A program made the translations under genes and the position numbers. A stretch of 7,853 nt of DNA from Thermoprotei archaeon (GTDB lineage: Archaea; Thermoproteota; Thermoprotei_A; Sulfolobales; WANQ01): assembly GCA_027038805.1 (NCBI GenBank), contig JALWGO010000255.1, positions 1 to 7,853 of the forward strand. Direction: 5' to 3'. Below are positions 1-4,827 of this stretch, piece by piece (position 1 is the stretch's first letter; the number at the start of each line of letters is the position of its first letter). Under the pieces are notes generated by a model that was not told the DNA's origin, made no database searches, and saw only the letters and a program-made list of their open reading frames with translations.

Positions 1-34
1 GAGAAATTTAGCTAAGACGGTTACAGTAGAATAG
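1..34 (+). CDS. Probable 3' end of an upstream gene (partial, unidentified)
   Basis: One forward frame, starting at base 2, reads ten sense codons (R-N-L-A-K-T-V-T-V-E) and ends at TAG, 32-34. The other two forward frames stop within the first 15 bases. A gene ending here would sit just in front of the nucleotidyltransferase, whose ribosome binding site begins four bases after this stop, so the two could share an operon. Ten codons are too few to identify a family, and the frame could be open by chance. The sequence left of the window would settle it. Confidence 0.3.
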   Translation, partial: RNLAKTVTVE

Positions 35-37
35 GTA

Positions 38-44
38 GAGGTGG
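38..44 (+). promoter_or_regulatory. Ribosome binding site for the nucleotidyltransferase
   Basis: GAGGTGG is a strong match to the anti-Shine-Dalgarno end of archaeal 16S rRNA. It overlaps the in-frame GTG at 41, so it cannot serve that codon. It lies 8 bases before TTG at 53 and 20 bases before ATG at 65. This favours the TTG at 53 as the start. Confidence 0.55.
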
Positions 45-52
45 TCTCTGTC

Positions 53-1222
53 TTGGATTTAATAATGGTGATACTAGCTGGAGGAGCTGGGCAGAGAATA
101 ATTGATATAACTGATGGTAAGCCTAAGGTCTTACTGGATATAGCTGGTAAACCTGTTATCGAGTATATAATATTAAACGCGATCAAAATAGGTTTAAGCG
201 ATATAATAATAGTCTCCGATAAGCCTGAATATTTTGAAGATATATCGGTAAAGTATGGGCGAAGTATAAGAATAGATTTAGTGAAGCAAAAGGAGCCGGA
301 GATAAGGGGGGCTATACTATCAGCTAGAGATTCCATTAAAAGTAATTTCTTTATACTAGCCTACGGTGATGTTCTCGCACCTACGGAGTTCTATCGCGAT
401 GTAATTGACGCATATCGCGTATACGGCCGTCCCGTAATGGCTGTAGTCCCAGAAGAGGATGTATCATACTATGGAGCAGCAATACTTGATGAACGTGGAA
501 TAGTTAAAGAAGTAATAGAGAAGCCTAAGAAAGCAATTCCAGGAGCCTACGCTATTGGAGGATTGTATATACTTGATAAGACGTTCTTCGATGTATTAGA
601 GGAGTCCAAGGATACTGGTGAAGCGATATCAAAATACTCATTAGAGCATGGCATACTGGCTTCTATCTGGAGCGGTTGGTGGGTTGATATAGGATTTCCA
701 TGGGATCTCCTTAAGGCCACTTACTACATCCTATGTGAGACTAAAAACACCGTAATATCTCCACAAGCATCTGTATCCCCTAATGCATCATTAAAGGGGC
801 CTATAATAGTTGAAGAGGGAGCAGTAATAGATGATTACTCTATAATAAAGGGTCCAGTCTACATCGGTAAAAATGCCTACATAGGTAGTCATACACTGAT
901 AAGAGAGTATACAGACATAGAGAGAAGCGTTATTGTTTCCTCATACACAGAACTTGTCTGGTCAAGTATTCAGAAGAATACTACAATAGGGAGAAATACC
1001 TATCTAGGCTTTAGCGTAGTAGGTGAAAATACCGTAATTGAACCAAATGTTACAACTATGACATTACTTAAGAATACAGGTATTAGACCTATTGTGGTTA
1101 AAAGAAGAGGACATGAATATTCTAAACTGGGGGCATTCATAGGAGCAAGAAGTAGAGTGAAAGTGGGTTCTATTCTTCAGCCAGGAACCCTAATTAAGAG
1201 ATCCGCGATTTATCCAGAATAG
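53..1222 (+). CDS. Sugar-1-phosphate nucleotidyltransferase with C-terminal left-handed beta-helix
   Basis: Predicted cytoplasmic enzyme that joins a sugar 1-phosphate to an NTP, giving an NDP-sugar and pyrophosphate, for glycan or surface-sugar synthesis. Numbering is for the 389-aa form. Residues 1-225 form the nucleotidyltransferase domain: LAGGAGQR at 8-15 (nucleotide loop), GKPK at 22-25, YGD at 104-106 (metal-binding Asp), EKPK at 156-159 and a WWVDIG segment near 209-214. Residues 236 to the end carry hexapeptide-type repeats (YIGKNAYIG, TTIGRNTYLG) typical of a left-handed beta-helix. Length and layout match archaeal COG1208 proteins such as Sulfolobus ST0452 (about 400 aa), which also has amino-sugar acetyltransferase activity. 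Here Trp303 stands where I expect that enzyme's catalytic His, so acetylation is doubtful. The sugar and nucleotide cannot be read from the sequence. Start: TTG at 53 has the best ribosome binding site; GTG 41 and ATG 65 are alternatives. Its stop faces the MoaD-like gene across 9 bases. Confidence 0.88.
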   Translation: MDLIMVILAGGAGQRIIDITDGKPKVLLDIAGKPVIEYIILNAIKIGLSDIIIVSDKPEYFEDISVKYGRSIRIDLVKQKEPEIRGAILSARDSIKSNFFILAYGDVLAPTEFYRDVIDAYRVYGRPVMAVVPEEDVSYYGAAILDERGIVKEVIEKPKKAIPGAYAIGGLYILDKTFFDVLEESKDTGEAISKYSLEHGILASIWSGWWVDIGFPWDLLKATYYILCETKNTVISPQASVSPNASLKGPIIVEEGAVIDDYSIIKGPVYIGKNAYIGSHTLIREYTDIERSVIVSSYTELVWSSIQKNTTIGRNTYLGFSVVGENTVIEPNVTTMTLLKNTGIRPIVVKRRGHEYSKLGAFIGARSRVKVGSILQPGTLIKRSAIYPE

Positions 1223-1231
1223 AAAAAGGCT

Positions 1232-1456
1232 CTACCCTCCGCTAACTACGGGCATTAGCACTATTTTGTCTTCATTTTTAATAATAGTGTTCTTATCAGC
1301 GGGTTCGTTGTTTACAAGTATTATTAAATGTTCATCACTAATTTCGTTTAATAGAGGTAAAAAATCAATGATTTTTACTGGTTTATTCAAGTGAATTTCT
1401 CTTTCTCTAAATCCTAACTTCTCGGCAATCCAGCCTAAGGCTCTTATCTTTACCAT
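1232..1456 (-). CDS. MoaD/ThiS-family sulfur carrier protein, linked to aldehyde oxidoreductase
   Basis: A 74-aa beta-grasp protein ending in Gly73-Gly74, the tail that an E1-like MoeB/ThiF enzyme adenylates and converts to a thiocarboxylate. The family pattern is clear: an MVKIRALGWI first strand, the ILVNNEP turn at about 46-52, and NEDKIVLMPVVSGG at the end, the form in which MoaD and ThiS proteins close. MoaD donates sulfur to the dithiolene of molybdopterin or tungstopterin. MoaD-like genes also occur in aldehyde oxidoreductase operons elsewhere (for example aorD in Aromatoleum). This one begins 4 bases after the oxidoreductase stop on the same strand, so I infer a carrier serving that enzyme's tungstopterin. 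No MoaE is visible. A TTG at 1489 would add 11 residues, but it lacks a ribosome binding site and overlaps the upstream gene. ThiS or tRNA-thiolation roles cannot be excluded. Confidence 0.85.
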   Translation of the reverse strand: MVKIRALGWIAEKLGFREREIHLNKPVKIIDFLPLLNEISDEHLIILVNNEPADKNTIIKNEDKIVLMPVVSGG

Positions 1457-1459
1457 GAT

Positions 1460-1464
1460 ATCAC
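1460..1464 (-). promoter_or_regulatory. Ribosome binding site of the MoaD-like gene, containing the upstream stop codon
   Basis: On the minus strand GTGAT lies 3 bases before ATG at 1456. It contains the TGA stop (1463-1461) of the aldehyde oxidoreductase. This suggests coupled translation of the two genes and supports ATG 1456 as the start. Confidence 0.5.
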
Positions 1465-3293
1465 TGTGACAACTTAACGTATTTTTCAAGGGTTTTTGCT
1501 ACATCACTTAAACCTAGCTTTTCAAGAGTACTCTTCCTAGGTATACCACGTTCATCCCAACCTCTTATTTCATAGTACCATGAAAGCATTTGATCATATT
1601 TATCGAGATCTAGCTTTGCTCCCTTGAGAGGCCCCTTTGTTAATGGATCCTTGAACCACCTCATTGGCGGGTAATCCATCTTGCGACTCCATTGTTCCTT
1701 GTACTCTCTTACCCAGAATGCTCTTATCAAACTGTATACTCTATCAGCTATTGTATAGTAGTCTTGAAGAGTCATTGAGACTCCTGTTGCATGCTTAAAG
1801 AGTTTCATATAGTATTCTAGTCTGAGTCCTAATTCTATCCACGGTAATCTGCACGCAACTAGTGTTTCGAAGATTCCCCCTCTAATTCTCTGTAATTCTA
1901 TTACTTTCTCTACCTTCTCCCTTGTATAATCGAATCTACCAGTACGTACCTCCCAAGAAATTACCCAAGCATCTTTATGATGTGCACCTATGGGTGAGGT
2001 CCCATATGCGAGAGCCATAGCTGGTGCAGCATGACAGTCGTATGCTGATACTTCAAGGCCTTTAACTTGTATAGCCCATTCAATAGAGTTGCCGCCTATT
2101 TTCTCTGCGATACGTTTCGTTCCTTCTGCTAGTAGGTCTCCTATACCTCTACGGTATGCTATATCGAGTACTAGTTCTCTTGCTTTCTTATAGTCGCCCC
2201 ACTCTATCTTTTCGTCTATTAGCTTTTTCTCAGATGCCTCCATTGCAAAGCCTAACACGTTTCCTAGCGAAATAGTGTCTAGTCCTAGTTTGTCTGCCAG
2301 CTTGTTTAGAACAGCAACTTTTCCTAAGTGACCAAGACCTATATTTGAACCTAGCATTGCTACATTCTCATAGTCTAGCTCGCTTAGCTCTCCCTCAGTA
2401 TCTATGACTACATTTCCACAAGTCATGTTACAGTTGGGGCATCCTCTCTGAGTGATTTTTGCCGCCTCCATGGAATATCCATCTATTAGTCTATAATAAT
2501 CGAATACTCCTTCACGGAAGTTTGTTGTAGGTAAAACGCTATTCTCGTTACTCCACTCTATTGTCGCCATTGTTCCTTGGCGCATCCAGAAATCGTATTG
2601 TGGGGCTTTCTTTATGTCAGAGTATGCTTGTGCAGCAGTTTTAACTAATTCTGCTTTATCGTGTACGGGGATATCCTTGGTTCCTCTTATAACAATAGCT
2701 TTCAGTTTCTTCGAGCCCATAACTGCACCTAAGCCTGGTCTCCCACCACTTCTCCCTTCCTGGGATATTATTGTTGCGTAACGGACCTTATTCTCGCCTG
2801 CTGGGCCTATTAGCAGGACTCCAACATCCTTTCCATGTATTTCCTTTAATAGTCGCTCGGTCTCAAAAGTATCTCTACTCCACAATCCCTCAGCACTTAT
2901 TATATCAACAGCTTCATCCTCAATGTAAATGTATACTGGCTTACGTGAAGCCCCCTCTATTATTATAGCGTCATAGCCAGCTTTTCTTAAATGTACAGAG
3001 GCCATAGTGCCTATATTTCCATCACCATAGCCTCCCGTGAGAGGACTTTTAGCTGCTACTACAAGCTTACCAGTACTTGGACCAACGATACCAGTGAGAG
3101 GTCCTGCAGCAATAATTAGCTTATTGTATGGTGAGAGAGGATCTATACCTGGCTCTAGTTCATCCCATAGAATTTTTGCTGCAAGCCCGCGTCCGCCAAT
3201 GAATTTTAGTAAGACTTCAGGGTCAATATTTTGTGTCCTCACTTTTCTTTCAGAAAGATTTATTCTTAGTATCCTCCCATTCCAACCCTTCAA
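1461..3293 (-). CDS. aor: Aldehyde:ferredoxin oxidoreductase, tungsten-containing family
   Basis: A 610-aa cytoplasmic enzyme that oxidises aldehydes to acids and reduces ferredoxin, using a bis-tungstopterin centre and one [4Fe-4S] cluster. The family N-terminus is plain: MKGWNGRILRINL at 1-13, FIGGRGLAAKIL at 31-42 and GPLTG at 64-68. Cluster ligands are Cys285, Cys288, Cys292 (CxxCxxxC) and Cys481, closely matching the spacing of Pyrococcus furiosus AOR (288, 291, 295, 494). Glu309 in the DYENVAMLGSN stretch and His438/His439 in GAHHKDAW probably match its active-site Glu313 and His448. Length fits AOR (605) and FOR (about 620), so the exact aldehyde is unclear. Two local departures from the P. 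furiosus pattern are YDCHAAP near 418-424 and Glu476 five residues before Cys481, where I recall Asp. The start is TTG, supported by GGTGA 4 bases upstream. It leads an operon with the MoaD-like gene and has its own TATA box. Confidence 0.95.
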   Translation of the reverse strand: MKGWNGRILRINLSERKVRTQNIDPEVLLKFIGGRGLAAKILWDELEPGIDPLSPYNKLIIAAGPLTGIVGPSTGKLVVAAKSPLTGGYGDGNIGTMASVHLRKAGYDAIIIEGASRKPVYIYIEDEAVDIISAEGLWSRDTFETERLLKEIHGKDVGVLLIGPAGENKVRYATIISQEGRSGGRPGLGAVMGSKKLKAIVIRGTKDIPVHDKAELVKTAAQAYSDIKKAPQYDFWMRQGTMATIEWSNENSVLPTTNFREGVFDYYRLIDGYSMEAAKITQRGCPNCNMTCGNVVIDTEGELSELDYENVAMLGSNIGLGHLGKVAVLNKLADKLGLDTISLGNVLGFAMEASEKKLIDEKIEWGDYKKARELVLDIAYRRGIGDLLAEGTKRIAEKIGGNSIEWAIQVKGLEVSAYDCHAAPAMALAYGTSPIGAHHKDAWVISWEVRTGRFDYTREKVEKVIELQRIRGGIFETLVACRLPWIELGLRLEYYMKLFKHATGVSMTLQDYYTIADRVYSLIRAFWVREYKEQWSRKMDYPPMRWFKDPLTKGPLKGAKLDLDKYDQMLSWYYEIRGWDERGIPRKSTLEKLGLSDVAKTLEKYVKLSQ

Positions 3294-3297
3294 GAAG

Positions 3298-3304
3298 TCA
3301 CCCT
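3298..3304 (-). promoter_or_regulatory. Ribosome binding site of the aldehyde oxidoreductase
   Basis: Minus-strand AGGGTGA ends 4 bases before the TTG at 3293. It supports TTG as the true start; the next in-frame ATG is nearly 100 codons downstream, past the conserved N-terminal motifs. Confidence 0.7.
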
Positions 3305-3322
3305 ATTCTTTTAAGTTGGCGG

Positions 3323-3333
3323 TTATATTTAAA
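3323..3333 (-). promoter_or_regulatory. TATA box of the aldehyde oxidoreductase operon
   Basis: Minus-strand TTTAAATATAA is close to the archaeal TATA consensus. Its centre is near 3329. An archaeal start site 25-27 bases downstream falls at about 3302-3304, giving a leader of roughly 10 bases that begins at the ribosome binding site. The position is predicted, not measured. Confidence 0.6.
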
Positions 3334-3337
3334 GGGC

Positions 3338-3355
3338 ACTTTTATTACTTTTATT
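3338..3355. repeat. Perfect tandem 9-bp direct repeat upstream of the aldehyde oxidoreductase TATA box
   Basis: ACTTTTATT occurs twice in a row on the plus strand (3338-3346 and 3347-3355), reading AATAAAAGT twice towards the oxidoreductase gene. It ends 4 bases before the TATA box, so it covers the BRE and the area where an activator or repressor could bind. The function is unknown; it could be a regulator site, a second TATA-like element or chance in AT-rich DNA. Confidence 0.5.
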
Positions 3356-3408
3356 TGCATTAACTTTATTTCTTTCCTACTACAATAGTATATAGTGCGG
3401 ACCACGCC

Positions 3409-3579
3409 TTGAGTGGTAGGATAAAGCTCGATTTAAATAATATATTAGATGCAACATTAGTAAAGGGTAAGATCCTCTTTTTAACTAAGGAAGGTATAAT
3501 AGAATTAACTGGTAAAAAAGCTCGTGAACTATACTGGAAAGTGAAGTTGAGGAATAGACGTAAAGCTTTTGGGCTCTAA
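3409..3579 (+). CDS. Small basic protein of 56 aa, unrecognised
   Basis: An open frame from TTG 3409 to TAA 3577-3579 fills most of the gap between the aldehyde oxidoreductase and the nuclease. The protein starts MSGRIKLDLNNILDATL and ends RRKAFGL. It has 14 Lys/Arg against 5 Asp/Glu, with the basic residues concentrated in the last third, beside Tyr42 and Trp43. Expected structure is a short helix at 8-17, a beta hairpin around KGKILFLTKEGIIELTG (19-35), then a basic helix. The hairpin plus basic tail suggests nucleic-acid or ribosome contact, but I recognise no family. Evidence that it is real: codon-like sequence without stops, protein-like composition, and an end just 2 bases from the facing nuclease stop, as in the other convergent pairs here. 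Against: short length, TTG start and no clear ribosome binding site. The frame is open back to 3364, but I see no other start codon. Confidence 0.6.
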   Translation: MSGRIKLDLNNILDATLVKGKILFLTKEGIIELTGKKARELYWKVKLRNRRKAFGL

Positions 3580-3581
3580 TA

Positions 3582-4295
3582 CTATTCGTTTTCTTTCCAA
3601 GTGCTATTAAATATAAGATATATTTCTCTTGCACGTTTCTCTCCAACACCTTCTACTTTCATTAGATCACCGATGTTTGCGTTCGCAATATTTCTTAATG
3701 TCTTGAAATGTTTTAGTAGTCGCCTAGCTATTGTAGGCCCCACGATACTTTCAGCTACATAAAGTATCCTCTCATTTAGCGTCATAGGTTTCTTCTCAAC
3801 TCTTAATCTGAAAACTCTCTTCTTATTCGTGTTTCCTAGACTCTTTGCCTTTGCAGCCAGCCACCGGAAAGTAGCCTCTTTATTTGGTACTGGTAACAGT
3901 TTTATATCATAGGTTATGATTAACTCATCAATTATCCTTAAAACAGCTGTAATATTCCATTTGGTAAACCTCTTAATAATGCCCAAGCTGCCTTCAAGGA
4001 TAATTATTGGTATAGCACCTTCTTCTTCTGCAGCTTTTTTTAGTAATAGAGATTGCTCCCAAATCCTATTATCTCGTATACTGTTTAAAAAATCAGACAC
4101 ACTTTTACGTTCAACTAAGACTGGTTTCTTATCCTCTGGAGCCAATAAATAATAGTCTCCTACATCTAGCTTCATAACTGCTATTTTGATGCCTTTTTTC
4201 CTCAACTCCTCTATGTGTTGTTGCTGTTTTGAGTATTCACGACTGTCTACAACAATATCTACTGGTGCAAGAAGCTTGCCCGATACTATACCCAT
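3582..4295 (-). CDS. xpf: XPF/Mus81-family (ERCC4) structure-specific DNA endonuclease, short crenarchaeal type
   Basis: A 237-aa nuclease expected to cut 3' flaps, forks and related branched DNA in repair and replication restart. Residues 13-145 form the ERCC4 nuclease domain: DSRE at 17-20, then GD at 46-47, ERK at 62-64 and Asp68, together the GDxnERKxxxD signature, followed by SIRDNRIWEQ at 72-81. A basic linker (about 155-170) leads to a tandem helix-hairpin-helix domain at 175-232, with VGPTIARRLL at 185-194 and VEGVGEKRAREI at 214-225. There is no helicase domain, unlike euryarchaeal Hef; this matches crenarchaeal XPF, which works as a dimer with PCNA. The C-terminus (IFNSTWKENE) shows no obvious PCNA-binding motif. 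ATG 4295 is preceded by GAGGAGAG at good spacing and by an in-frame stop at 4313-4311. It is divergent from the next gene. Confidence 0.93.
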   Translation of the reverse strand: MGIVSGKLLAPVDIVVDSREYSKQQQHIEELRKKGIKIAVMKLDVGDYYLLAPEDKKPVLVERKSVSDFLNSIRDNRIWEQSLLLKKAAEEEGAIPIIILEGSLGIIKRFTKWNITAVLRIIDELIITYDIKLLPVPNKEATFRWLAAKAKSLGNTNKKRVFRLRVEKKPMTLNERILYVAESIVGPTIARRLLKHFKTLRNIANANIGDLMKVEGVGEKRAREIYLIFNSTWKENE

Positions 4296-4304
4296 GCACC
4301 CACA

Positions 4305-4312
4305 CTCTCCTC
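4305..4312 (-). promoter_or_regulatory. Ribosome binding site of the XPF nuclease
   Basis: Minus-strand GAGGAGAG lies 9 bases before ATG 4295. A second weak match, GGGTG, sits directly against the ATG and is probably too close to act. An AT-rich stretch at 4333-4342 (ATTATTAATA on the minus strand) could be the TATA element, but this is weak. Confidence 0.45.
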
Positions 4313-4389
4313 ATAATGGTTACTGAAAGCACTATTAATAATCTTAATACCAGTTATTTGTAGAAACTTAGGAAAACAACTTAGGCGAT

Positions 4390-4395
4390 GGTGAT
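4390..4395 (+). promoter_or_regulatory. Ribosome binding site that favours GTG 4400 as the start
   Basis: GGTGAT is a perfect match to the archaeal anti-Shine-Dalgarno and lies 4 bases before GTG 4400, the same spacing as for the aldehyde oxidoreductase. It overlaps the upstream ATG at 4388, which has no such site in front of it. Confidence 0.55.
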
Positions 4396-4399
4396 TTTC

Positions 4400-4738
4400 G
4401 TGGAGAATTATCAAGAACTAAAGATTTACCGTAACACCGATATTAAGCGTGTAATAGCATTTATACCTCCGGGCCACGTCCATACAAGAATTCTCATTGA
4501 AACCAGAAACGGTGAAGTACTAGTATTTCAGGAAGCCACTATCGCTGGCGTTATTAGAGCATATGTAAATGTCTCTCTTCACCCACAGAGGAAAGCAGTT
4601 GAACTAGTATCAAGAACACTTTATCCGCATGAAAAGAAACACGGTTTTGCTAGAACTCAACTGATAGAATCAGGTAGGAGTGAACAAGATGTTTTGGAGG
4701 AACTAAAAAATATTATAGCGTATGAGGAAAAAAGTTAA
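4400..4738 (+). CDS. Conserved-looking small protein of unknown function (112 aa)
   Basis: I do not recognise this protein. It is soluble, with no signal peptide or membrane segment. In the 112-aa form, residues 15-45 look like beta strands around a PPGHVHTR turn at 23-30 (KRVIAFIPPGHVHTR, then ILIETRNGEVLVFQEA), 47-57 could be a helix, and 94-109 (VLEELKNIIAYE) is a clear amphipathic helix. Five histidines (26, 28, 61, 77, 81) include an HxH pair, which could bind metal, but there is no cysteine and no known catalytic motif. The HxH turn within a beta-rich N-terminus is loosely cupin-like; that is speculation. It diverges from the xpf gene and lies 89 bases before the iorA start on the same strand, but iorA has its own promoter, so a shared function is not implied. 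The longer start is ATG 4388 (116 aa). Confidence 0.8.
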   Translation: MENYQELKIYRNTDIKRVIAFIPPGHVHTRILIETRNGEVLVFQEATIAGVIRAYVNVSLHPQRKAVELVSRTLYPHEKKHGFARTQLIESGRSEQDVLEELKNIIAYEEKS

Positions 4739-4749
4739 ATATATGTTTG

Positions 4750-4769
4750 AAAAGTTTACCTAAACGTTT
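4750..4769. promoter_or_regulatory. Operator-like palindrome upstream of iorA
   Basis: The sequence is a dyad centred between 4759 and 4760: core arms GTTTA and TAAAC flank CC, and outer AAA and TTT add three more pairs after one mismatch, so 8 of 10 half-site positions match. It ends 6 bases before the iorA TATA box. This size and position suit an archaeal regulator such as an Lrp/AsnC-family protein, but the DNA is AT-rich and chance is possible. The loop is too small for a stable RNA hairpin. Confidence 0.4.
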
Positions 4770-4775
4770 TTAGTC

Positions 4776-4785
4776 TTTTATAAAA
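4776..4785 (+). promoter_or_regulatory. TATA box of the iorAB operon
   Basis: TTTTATAAAA is centred at 4780-4781. A start site about 25 bases downstream falls near 4805, beyond the in-frame GTG at 4798 and before the ribosome binding site at 4816-4822. Promoter and ribosome binding site therefore agree on ATG 4828, with a leader of about 22 bases. Confidence 0.65.
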
Positions 4786-4815
4786 CAATACTATTTCGTG
4801 AACTCTATTAATGTT

Positions 4816-4822
4816 AAGGTGG
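4816..4822 (+). promoter_or_regulatory. Ribosome binding site of iorA
   Basis: AAGGTGG ends 5 bases before ATG 4828, whereas GTG 4798 is preceded by AT-rich DNA with no such site. Confidence 0.65.
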
Positions 4823-4827
4823 CTTTA

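Noticed and set aside
1296..1338. Minus-strand GTGATGA (C-box match) followed by CTGA (D-box match), as in an archaeal C/D box sRNA.
   Set aside because: It lies within the MoaD-like coding region, there is no D'/C' pair between the boxes, and no closing stem is seen. The match is probably a product of the codons.
1360..1376. Palindrome AAAAATCA-A-TGATTTTT.
   Set aside because: It is inside the MoaD-like gene, is explained by AT-rich Lys/Ile/Asp/Phe codons, and its one-base centre cannot form an RNA hairpin.
2771..2968. 65-codon open frame on the plus strand.
   Set aside because: It is antisense to the aldehyde oxidoreductase coding region with no ribosome binding site of its own.
3037..3363. 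108-codon open frame on the plus strand.
   Set aside because: It runs antisense to the conserved N-terminus of the aldehyde oxidoreductase and has a low-quality, Ser/Pro-rich translation.
3585..3598. T-rich tract that could terminate the small gene's transcript.
   Set aside because: It encodes the C-terminal Lys/Glu-rich end of XPF on the other strand, is interrupted by C and G, and is too weak to call as a terminator.
3916..4152. 78-codon open frame on the plus strand.
   Set aside because: It is antisense to the ERCC4 nuclease motif region of xpf and is a by-product of that coding sequence.
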